Below are positions 55,550 to 64,000 of a stretch of 64,000 nt of DNA, one piece after another. Origin of the DNA: Anthonomus grandis grandis (Eukaryota; Arthropoda; Insecta; Coleoptera; Curculionidae); contig NC_065550.1 in the NCBI RefSeq assembly GCF_022605725.1, positions 5,332,001-5,396,000 of the forward strand, written 5' to 3'. The translations under genes and the position numbers were made by a program. The stretch's first letter is position 1. Each line of letters begins with the position of its first letter. Below the pieces are notes generated by a model. It was not told the origin of the DNA and searched no databases. It worked only from the letters and a program-made list of their open reading frames with translations.

Positions 55550-56234
55550 CAGGGTGTTTCACTTTTTTGTAGCAGAACTTTAACAGTATTTACAAAAATT
55601 AATTTTAAGGTAGGTTTCTCATATAAATATTGATCGTCAAACTTTTTGTTTCTGAGATACAGGGCGTCAAAGTTTCCCAAAAAAAAAAGTTGATTGACAT
55701 ATGAGTTGAGTGAAATGACTTTGTTGTTTGAATTAAAAAAAAAACAAAATAATTGATTAGCAGCCTTTGTTTTTACAGAAAACTAGTGAAAAAATGTTTT
55801 TTTGAATAAATTTATGTTTTCTGCCATATCAAGATAGGGTTGTTAAACATGGTTGAAAACGTCTTTTTACGTCCTTCTTAATAACGTATAAATCCAATAT
55901 GGCCTCTATAATAAATAGGAAAGTTGACTAAGGTTGCAAAAATCTAAAATACCTAGAAAATTATCGTTAACGTCAATCGATTGGTCATAGTAGATAACCC
56001 AAAACTACCAAATTTTATTAAAATAGGATTCAAGATGGCGACGATATTGCAGGTTTTATAAAAACCAAATTTTTTATATAGTCCGATATTTTGAAAACCC
56101 CTGTAGATATCATGGATCTGAATATCGCATGTGATTGGGCTTAGAAAAGCACAACTTTATCCCCATTTAACCGAAACTATATCTCTTACCGTTTACGGAA
56201 TGCTCATGTATATCATTTTATCTGCTACACCCTG
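55550..56234. mobile_element. Possible non-autonomous relative of DD41D element A
   Basis: 55550-55692 is nearly identical to the first ~145 bp of element A (CAGGGTGTTTCACTTTTTTG onward). It then changes to unrelated AT-rich DNA, and a CACCCTG-TA end occurs at 56228-56236. The left side lacks the expected TA (the flank is TATAAA), and the two ends match for only about 8 bp. It is either a deletion derivative with an altered left flank or a chance pairing of two fragments. It interrupts the Penelope RT. Confidence 0.5.
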
Positions 56235-56659
56235 TATAGCTTTAAGAAAAATATAAAGTCACTAAAAATTATAAAACTTCAGTTTTTTTCTGCTATTTTC
56301 CAAGTTTTCACTAGCGAAAAACAAGTAGAAATTACACAAAGCGAACGTATTGACAGAAGCGAATTTTGCCGTTCTCGTGTGAATAATGACAGATCTTTAT
56401 TAAATAGGGACATCTAGTGATTGTTTTCTTATTTTGAGGAAAACCTGTATAAATGGTCGGCAACCGGCTATTGTCGGGTAACCTACCCTATTAATTTAAT
56501 TTGTTTTATCTTTTAAAGAAAGGTTAATGTTTTCGGGATTAATAATAATTATCAAATAATCAGACCAATTATTCACACTATTGAGCCTACATCTTTGTAA
56601 GGATACAAATAATTATTTACTGCCGTATCATACTATACCCGTCCCTGCTAATCGGAGCC

Positions 56660-56960
56660 TAACTCATATTTCACAAAAGTTCGAACAACAATGGCAACGT
56701 CTAGAGGCGCCCACCGGCCGCCTTTCCGTCATCCGACCTTTGATCCCCGGCAACACAGTGACACAGTGCGGCGTTGCCGGTTATTCCCCGCACCGGTTTT
56801 ACGTCTGGACCCCACCTCCGAAGAAATGCGAATGTACCGACCGGTCCGTTCGGAACACTTCGGGTTGCGGCCGGGCCTCCGTTACTCGTGTGACGTAAAT
56901 CAACGTAACAGCTGAGAGCGAAGGTGCCGTGGGGCGACGTTGCCGCGAGGCGTAAATTCG
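56660..56960 (+). other. GC/CpG-rich patch
   Basis: About 300 bp at roughly 60 per cent G+C with many CpG dinucleotides, against strongly AT-rich surroundings. Two overlapping open frames cross it (56581-56898 and 56691-56915, the latter from ATG: MATSRGAHRPPFRHPTFDPR). I recognise neither. A promoter or first exon of a host gene, or a retroelement 5' UTR, would both explain it. Bases 56964-57250 after it hold no recognised gene. Confidence 0.45.
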
Positions 56961-57310
56961 ACGGCCTTCTTATTATGGTTGATTAAGTGACAAATTCCTG
57001 ATAAAAAGTGACCGAAGAAATAGTGCGTGGCCGTAAAATTCGTTGTGAGAATGAGAAAAGAAGGCTTTTACGTAAGGTTTTGTTATTGGACTTTGGCATT
57101 TGTTACGCGAGAACGCGTAAAATGCGAGTTTAAAAAAAGTTTTTTTTTGATAGAGTTGGTTGGCTGTGATCTAAAGAAATCCTTCATCAAAATGGGTGAG
57201 GACATACCATGCTCGAAACGGTATTTATATAATTTTTGAAAAGCGAATTTTCAAAAGTTCTATGCAGACATGCCTGCTCTCCAGTCTCCGCCTAGTCTCC
57301 AGATCTTCTA

Positions 57311-59308
57311 CAGGGTTACTGGTAATTCGATACATTCCTTTGGAGATGTGATAGGGGAGGGGGTAAGAAGTAAATTGAACCCTAATATGTATTATGCAAG
57401 TGGATATTTTTTGAAAAAAAATTATGCTACATTCTTCAAAATTTACGTAAAACTTTCTTATTATCTAAGCTAACTCATAGGCTATAAATGCTATCAAAAA
57501 TTTTAACAGAATTTTGTATTTTTATTATTAATAGTAAGAACGCACTTGAAAAATGCCAAGTGGTATTTACTTCTATGGTATTTAAGTACTATAGCAACAA
57601 TTTGTTTTTTTAATTTTATTGTTAAAAATTTGATGTGTAGAGAGTCTGACAGCAATAATTGTTGTGGAAAGTAGTTAAATTACGAGTTTCGAGTTTATTT
57701 TTCTCGTGTTTTCAAAGAAGGTATTCTATTGGTTTCTGCGCTATGGTCACGTTTACTAACGCTGAATATGCAGATATTATGTTTGTTTATGGGTTTTGCA
57801 ATGGTAATGCCGCGGAGTCTCGCCGAGAATACCAACGTCGCTTTCCGAACCGCCGCATTCCAAATGTCCGTGTTTTCGCTTCGACTTACCGCGCTATCGC
57901 TGAAACTGGATCCGTAAAACCAAGAAGAGGTGACGCTGGCGCTCCTCGCGTATATCGAGCAGAAGATGAGGAGGAAATATTAAGACATTTTGAAGACGAT
58001 CCAACCAGATCCACTAATGCCGTAGCGCAGCAAACAGGATCATCGCAATGGAAAGTTTGGTCCACGATTCGGCAAATGGGAAGCCATCCTTACCATTATA
58101 TGCCTGTCCAAGGATTGGAAGAAGGGGACCCGATAAGAAGGGTAGAATTCTGCAGATTTATTATAAATTCTGATGCAGACAATAGAACTTTTTTAACCGA
58201 CATTTTGTGGACGGACGAGTCAAAGTTTAGTCATGAGGGCATTACAAATTTTCATAACCTTCATTTTTGGGCCGAAAAAAATCCCCGTTTAACAAGAGAA
58301 ACCAGTTTTCAAAGAAAGTTTTCTGTAAATGTGTGGATGGGACTTATTGGCCGGGATGTAATAGGACCACATTTTTTCCCAGACCATTTAAACGGGGATA
58401 TTTATGAAAATTTTTTACGACATGACCTACAAGATCTTTTTGACGATATTCCTCTCGCCGTTAGAGGACGAATGATATTTCAACATGACGGCTGTCCAGC
58501 TCATTTTCGGCGGTCAGTTCGGCAGTTCCAATGAACGTTTCCCGAATCGTTGGATTGGTAGGTCAGGTCCAATAGCTTGGCCAGCACGAAGCCCTGACTT
58601 AACCCCGCTTGATTATAGCATATGGGGTCAAATGAAAGCACTGGTTTATGCAACCCCAATAATTACCCGGGAAGATCTTATCCAAAGAATAACCAACGCT
58701 GCCCAGCAGATCAGGAATACCATAACAACTAGAACAACAAAGACTGAAATGAGAAGGCGCTGCCGAGCCTGTATTCGCAATAGAGGCTCTCATTTTGAAC
58801 AAGATTTGTGAAGGTAAATACTGATAAATGCGTTACTTTACAATTTATAATAAAAATACAAAACCATTTCACCTAACTTTTAAGCATTTGTATCCTGTGA
58901 GCTAGCTTAGGTAATAAGGAAGTTTTAAGGAAATTTTGAAGAATGTAGCATAATTTTTTTTCAAAAAATATCCACTAGAAAGTGTAGTATTTTATTTAAG
59001 AAAAAAAAAATACACTTTGCATCGAGAATTTACCTATGGTTACAACTATTTGCGGGACTTTTGCCATTACAAACGTAACACTATTGTGTTGAGCATGTAT
59101 TTTGCCTAAAAAGTTAAAAAAATATACAGCGGATTTTCTGGAAACTGCCTTTTAAACCACTAAGGTCTACATTTTGAAGAAAAACAGAAAAAATTAAATA
59201 TGTCGAAAACTATCAACTTTTGCATAATACATATTAGGGTTCAATTTACTTCTTACCCCCTCCTCTATCACATCTCCAAAGGAATGTATCGAATTACCAG
59301 TAACCCTG
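57311..59308 (+). mobile_element. DD41D transposon I
   Basis: 1998 bp. The ends are CAGGGTTACTGGTAATTCGA and its complement, with TA at 57309-57310 and 59309-59310. Long inverted repeats: about 160 bp at the left (57311-57475) match the right arm in two blocks (59222-59308 and about 58860-58985), separated there by ~235 bp of extra sequence (58986-59221) unique to the right arm. Confidence 0.9.
57743..58811 (+). pseudogene. DD41D transposase I, one frameshift
   Basis: The start is taken at ATG 57743 (MVTFTNAEYADIMFVYGFCN) because this matches the N-termini of A and D. The open frame extends 28 codons upstream without similarity. DNA-binding region residues 1-130, with AEDEEEILRHFEDDP. The first Asp is in DILWTDESKFSHEG, the second in MIFQHDGCPAHFRRS. 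A frameshift near 58525 leads into frame 58485-58811 with NRWIGRSGPIAWPARSPD and LTPLDYSIWG (third Asp). The C-terminus is CIRNRGSHFEQDL. One lesion only; all three Asp retained. Confidence 0.9.
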
Positions 59309-59565
59309 TATATGATTTGGACAAATTAAACATTCAAGATTTAACAAATAAGTATTGGCTACATAAAAACTCCCCTCCATTTTGTGAGGTTTTTCGGGAG
59401 ATATAACCAATGTTAGATTTAATTGTACCCTTTGAATTAACAAAATTTGATTTTTTCAGCGCTGCTGAAACATGTGTGGTTAAATATCCTTCGTTTACTG
59501 ATAGCTCCATATTAAATAAAAACATACTTAATTAGAATTATCACAGCATGATAAGAGTATACATA

Positions 59566-61872
59566 CAGGGTGTCCCAGCGAAAACGAAACAGAGCTATTT
59601 TTGGTTTGAAAAAAAATTTTTTTTTTCAAAAATCTCGGACACGTCGATTTTATTTTTGAGGGGGACAACTTTTCCTTACCAAGGCACCCTCATACCAGCA
59701 ACCCCCTTCGAGGGGGTGGAATCACCCCTAAAATCTTAAACAGAAAGAGGGATCGTGTTATACCTTATGTTGAAAGCGTTTTCACTTTAAATTTAAATGG
59801 TGACTGATGGATTTCTTCTGGATATGAAAGCCAAATAAAATTCTGGAAAAAATGCTTTAAATAAACCTTTATGCCTGAAACCCTTTCTTACAATTTTTTT
59901 TATTGCATCATTAAAACATGATTAAAAATTTATTAGTATTGTTAATATTATTGTTATTACACCTTATTAGCATATCATAAATAAAAACAAAATACCAAAT
60001 AAAATGCAAACACAAGTATCTGAAGAATTTATTTAGCTTGCTAAATATCATTGGTACTTTTTTCATAAAGCAGCATTTATTTAAATAGTTTTAAATTATT
60101 ACCCAGTCTTTTACGTGTTGAAACACTGTTAGCAATGGTTTATTCTACTGCAGAGAGGGTTGAGATGATAGAGTTTTTCTTTCGGCATAACAATTGTGCC
60201 AATAGAACGGTACAAGAATTTAATGACCTTCATCCAGAAAAACGAGTCAACAGAAAATACGTTCTAGAAATAGTTGCAAAATTTAGGAAATCTGGCAGTG
60301 TCTTAAATAAAAAAGCGTGAGGTTCAAAATGCTGTTGTCAATGAAGCAATGCAAATAACTGTCCTAGGTCAACTTCATGCCGAGCCAGGAACAAGTGTCA
60401 GAAAATTGGCGACGAGTACAGGAGTAAGCAAAAGTAGTGTTCATAGGATACTTAAGCATAATAAATTCCATGCTTACAAAATTCATCTGGTGCAAGAACT
60501 GAATGAGGACGATTTTGACAGACGAGTGCAATTTTGTGAATCGCTTAGTGATATGATAACTGTTAATCCGCGTCTTATTTACAACATTTGCTTTTCAGAT
60601 GAATGTACTTTTTTTCTTAATGGCAACGTAAATCGTCATAACTGCCGCTACTGGTCAAATGCAAATCCGGGTCAGTTTCGTGAAGTTCATACCCAGTTCC
60701 CTGAGAAGTTAAATGTTTGGGCGGGAATCTTGGGCGGCTCCATTGTTGGTCCGTTTTTTCTGCCCGGAAATTTGAATGGAGAAATGTACCGAGATCTCTT
60801 GGAAAATGCCGTATATCCAAGAATAGTAGAAATAATGGAAGGCGGAAATCATTCTGATGATGATTAAGTCGTTTTCCAACAAGACGAAGCGCCTCCACAT
60901 TATGCTGCTGGTGTGAGGCAATATCTTGATGAGATATTTCCTGATCGTTGGATTGGAAGGAGAGGACCTTTTATGGAATGGCCAGTTAGGTCACCCGATT
61001 TAACCCCATTAGATTTTTTTTATGGGGGCATTTAAAAACAAAAGTTTACGCTACCCAACCAGACACCCTAGAAGACTTACGCCAGAGAATTATAAATGAG
61101 TGTCAGATGATAACACCTGAAGTTCTACAAAACGTCAGGCATCGTTTTGAGCAAAACCTGTATTCCTGCATGGAAGTAGGCGGGGCACAATTTGAACATT
61201 TAATAAATTGACGTAATTTAAATAACTTGTTTTATTTAAAAGACACAAAAGGAAAAGGGTAGGTATTTCATATCTCTCCACTTTTACTGGCAGTAAAGAT
61301 TGTATTTCTTGCTATTTTTATATCCACAAGATATCCATCAGTCACTCAGAAGTAACCATTTAAATTCAGAGTAAAAAGGCCTTCAAAATAAGGAATGACA
61401 CGACCCCTTTTTCTATTTAAGATTTAAGGGGTGCTTTCAACCCCTCGTAAAGGGTTCCAGGTATTAGGGTGGCCTCTTAATTAATAAGTGACCCCTTTGA
61501 AATTAGGACTTCCTTATTCTTTTAAAAATATTATCCAAAACAAAGTTCAAAATACCTTTTTCATTTTCGCTGTTTCTACAATTTTGACAAGCTGTCATAT
61601 CCGGATTTTTATCGGAAAATTTTAGCCACTTCAAATTTGGCAGTTATATTCAGAATTAAAAGACCTTTAAAATAAGGTATCCACGACCTCTCTTTCTATT
61701 TAAGATTTTAGGGGTGATCCCACCCCCTCGAAGAGGGTTACTGGTATGAGGGTGCCTTGGTAAGGAAAAGTTGTCCCCCTCGAAAATAAAATCGACGTGT
61801 TCGAGATTTTTGTAAAAAAAAATTTTTTTCATACCAAAAATACCTCTGTTTTGTATTCGCTGGGACACCCTG
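59566..61872 (+). mobile_element. DD41D transposon J
   Basis: 2307 bp. The ends are CAGGGTGTCCCAGCGAAAAC and, complemented, CAGGGTGTCCCAGCGAATAC; the inverted repeat extends about 190 bp (through GAGGGGGACAACTTTTCCTT and CACCCCTAAAATCTTAAA). TA lies at 59564-59565 and 61873-61874. The right side carries a second, diverged copy of the subterminal block (61370-61520 against 61660-61790). It sits inside the RNase H region of the I-like LINE. Confidence 0.92.
60135..61211 (+). pseudogene. DD41D transposase J
   Basis: MVYSTAERVEMIEFFFRHNN (first helix-turn-helix), KYVLEIVAKFRKSGSVLNKK with a stop or frame change at 60318, then frame 60349-60867: VSKSSVHRILKHNKFHAYKI (second helix-turn-helix), the first Asp in ICFSDECTFFLNG, and NRHNCRYWSNANPGQ. 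A stop at 60865 and phase change lead to VFQQDEAPPHYAAGVRQYL (second Asp; the usual Gly after it is Glu) and EWPVRSPDLTPLDFF (third Asp), with a further 1-base lesion at the poly-T before WGHLKTK. The C-terminus is GGAQFEHLIN, stop at 61209-61211. Closest relative here: B. Confidence 0.88.
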
Positions 61873-62727
61873 TATATATACAGATGCATCAAACAGGCAA
61901 TGGGGCAGCACTATACATCCCTGACTTAGACATTCAATATCAATTTAAAATTGACAAAAATTGTAGCATATTATTTTACTTTTGAGGCAATTGTCGTTAG
62001 AGAGGCACTTAAACTTGCCTTACAAGACAGTAACAAAAACTATGTTATACTATCGGACTCCATGTCTGTTCTTCAAGGCATTGAAAGGAGGCATGCAAGT
62101 TAACCCCATAATATGGGAAAATAAAAAACTTATACGCCGTTTAGCCTTTTTTAACAAAAAAGTAACATTTCTATGGGTTAAGGCTCATACTGGTATATTA
62201 AAGGTAATGAGCTGGTAGATTTGTTAGCCAAAAATAGTATTGCCGTCGTCAACTACATACCTGATCTTCCTTGTCTCACTGATATAAACGGAACAATTAG
62301 GAAAAATACAAATGTTAAGTGGAATGATATTTGGAAAAATATTTGCAAAGAATCTCCAAAAGTTATTGCAAATTAGTTCCAAAAATACCTTCTGCATACT
62401 GGCATAGTGAACTAAACGTGCCAAGGCGTTTTAAAACAACTATAATTCGTATGAAATTAGGACATGTTTGCTACCCAGCACACCTCAACAAAATTAAAGT
62501 ATTACCGACTGATCTGTGCACAAATTGTAATGTTACAGGTGACCTAAATTATATATTTTTTGAATGTAAAAAATATACTCAACAAATCGACATGCTAGTA
62601 GTTAATTTACACGTGGAATGTAAAGTGGCTAGTCAATTTAATATTATGCATTTATTGGCCCTAGAAAACGCAAAAATCTTTAATTATCTAATTACCTTCC
62701 TTAGAAATATAAAACTCGTGGTCAATA

Positions 62728-63240
62728 TCCCTTATATTGTATTAAGTCGCCCTGACCCCAGCGGCCTGAAGTTTGTCCCACTGTCTTAAATGATTTAGGA
62801 TACACCGTGACAATCACCCTCTGGGTGCGACCAGACAGGTATAACTTTAACCACCCCAAAGCCACTCCCCTAAATCCGTCAAAATCAAGCTTTGACAGCA
62901 GTATTCCATGATCCACACAATCGAAGGCCTTGGACAGATCACAGAACACCGCTGCTGCAGCCTCCTTGTAGTTCATAGATAGATACACACTCCAAGAATC
63001 TAAAAATGGCATCCTGCGTGCCCTTAGATGACTGAAATCTATACTGATTAGGGGACAGCACATTGTATTTGGTCAAAAAAGAGACAATTCTCTTTTTTGC
63101 AAGCCACTCAAGTTAGAGGGTCGGTCCAAGCTACCACCTTTATGAAGAGGGATAATCATAGCTTCCTTTAAACAGGATTGTGGAAAGGGTGCAAACGTTG
63201 TACCAGCCCAATTAATTGTTTACGATTGGACTGTTTTCTA
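62728..63240 (-). pseudogene. LINE RT scrap related to 43340-45513
   Basis: Minus strand: CLKEAMIIPLHKGGSLDRPS (fingers), a decayed NQYRF block, then frame 62722-63063 with AAAAVFCDLSKAFDCVDHGI (motif A) and FRGVALGWLKLYLSGRTQRV. Nearly word-for-word similar to the LINE at 43340-45513, so the same family. Truncated at the motif B side, where it abuts the I-like LINE on the plus strand. Confidence 0.78.
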
Positions 63241-63244
63241 AAGA

Positions 63245-63835
63245 TATAAATAAAATTAATGTTGCCAATGGCTTATTCACCGAAATATTTCAAGATTATT
63301 CAATAGGGTGAATAAATGTTTCATTTCTTATCTTTATTAAGGCCCCAAATAAAAGCAATTTATTTGTTAAGCTCCGAAAATCCTAAACACGTTCCTAGCA
63401 GGGGTATCGTAACTTGCCAATAAAGGCAAGACTAACAAAAATTTCACGAACACATGCTGGGCCTTATGTTGATTATCCCACTGACTCATACTAACTTTTT
63501 AGGCTTTATGGCACTCAGTGGCGTAGATAATGACCTTGACAGCGAGGTTGGTCAAGAAACACCACATACATTAATACATATTAATTATTTATACGGGATG
63601 AGAATCGGGAGGAACGTACCGAACTCCAGGTGAGTATTGTACACGTGAAATGTTCTTATGTTCTTCCATTTCGCATTTGTTTTTAAATTATAGCGTAATT
63701 AAAATATTTTAAATAGTTTAATGCTTCGTATCACAAATGCTGTAGGTACCGATTGTTTGGTCCGTTTTGTTCTGATATGTGCTAGTGTCAGTGTGTTTGA
63801 CGGTGTTTATTTTCGAGTTTGTACGATTAACGTCG
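63245..63835. other. No gene recognised
   Basis: Spacer before the last transposase. No clear CAGGGTG terminus was found for element K, whose left end should lie here. Confidence 0.45.
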
Positions 63836-63847
63836 TATAAAATGCCA

Positions 63848-64000
63848 ACATCTATTCGAATTTAGAAAATGCAAATATGGTTTTTATTTTTTGTAATAGG
63901 ACTGTTAAAGCTGCTGTTCAAGAATACTGTCGACGATTTCCACACGTATTTATCAGAGTTTTTAACAAACTTGAAACCGGAACTCTGCCCAGTATTAACA
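63848..64000 (+). pseudogene. DD41D transposase K, start only (runs off window)
   Basis: Plus strand after a short frameshifted start (ATG at 63842): NANMVFIFCNRTVKAAVQEY, then CRRFPHVFIRVFNKLETGTL. This mirrors the first DNA-binding region of A, D and I (VYGxxNGNAAE...YxRRFP, then a RxxETGSL hook). The rest lies beyond the window edge, so its integrity cannot be judged. Confidence 0.75.

Larger units (their letters stand above)
57250..62712 (+). pseudogene. I-like LINE C-terminal part, interrupted twice
   Basis: Three pieces: 57250-57310 ('MPALQSPPSLQIFY'), 59309-59565 (DLDKLNIQDLTNKYWLHKN, then 'HSMIRVYTD') and 61873-62712. The third piece has the RNase H domain (YTDASK, EAIVVREALKLAL, VILSDSMSVLQGIE, HTGIKGNELVDLLAKN across phases) and a C-terminal tail VPRRFKTTIIRMKLGH with a Cys-rich LCTNCNVTGDLNYIFFECKK. 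RNase H plus this terminal finger fits I/LOA-type LINEs. The finger's His position is Asn. DD41D elements I and J are inserted at TA sites between the pieces. Confidence 0.72.

Noticed and set aside
63585..63620. TACGGGATGAGAATCGGG as the left terminus of element K
   Set aside because: It resembles but does not match the CAGGGTG end, and the partner lies outside the window.

Overview
This window is eukaryotic and looks like arthropod (insect) intergenic DNA packed with transposable elements. Coleoptera is my best guess, but it rests only on the element repertoire (IS630/Tc1/mariner DD41D-type, pogo/Tigger, Tc1, hAT, CR1-like and I-like LINEs, Penelope). The DNA is AT-rich. I found no convincing host gene, tRNA, rRNA or bacterial feature. 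Nearly every open frame with a recognisable product belongs to a transposon, and nearly all are broken by frameshifts, stops or truncation.

Layout. 1-7 kb: a LINE scrap, then a ~0.76 kb repeat (second copy at 31.7 kb) split by a pogo-like element. The pogo is itself split by a DD41D element with 639-bp inverted repeats. A 677-bp foldback MITE sits in the right part of the same repeat. 7-10 kb: antisense LINE ORF2 and a Tc1 remnant. 10.6-14.2 kb: an IS630-like DDxE element and a DD41D element. 16-20.4 kb: two LINE remnants in opposite orientation and a DD41D transposase with a 320-codon open frame. 21.0-22.5 kb: DD41D with both ends. 23.4-28 kb: antisense LINE scrap and a nearly full-length CR1-like LINE with a PHD-finger ORF1. 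28.4-31.6 kb: DD41D remnant, then an almost intact 1.29-kb DD41D element, inside a ~190-bp inverted repeat. 33.5-36.5 kb: 5'-truncated second copy of the same CR1 family, in the opposite orientation, and another DD41D. 36.5-41 kb: eroded LINE pieces with internal duplications and a strong hairpin. 41.2-42.2 kb: hAT-type non-autonomous element with an 8-bp target duplication. 42-50 kb: four or five LINE fragments and a DD41D remnant. 50.8-53 kb: LINE split by a Tc1. 53.9-56.2 kb: Penelope-like element (RT plus GIY-YIG). 56.7-57.0 kb: GC/CpG-rich patch. 57.2-62.7 kb: I-like LINE (RNase H end) interrupted by two DD41D elements. 62.7-63.2 kb: RT scrap. 63.84 kb to the end: start of another DD41D transposase.

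How it fits together. At least eleven copies of TA-target transposons of one transposase type (about 41 residues between the second and third catalytic Asp) lie here, in three sequence groups. Most show CAGGGTG-like termini and TA duplications. They nest inside each other, inside pogo and inside LINEs, so relative ages can be read. The observations I rate highest: a canonical A_AAA_AAC slippery heptamer on the ORF1 stop codon of the CR1-like LINE, opening exactly into an ORF2 frame that has no start codon; the 639-bp foldback-like TIRs that duplicate the transposase 3' end; the empty-site comparison between the two repeat copies; and the hAT element with its target duplication. Identities are estimates by eye; no alignment or database search was run.
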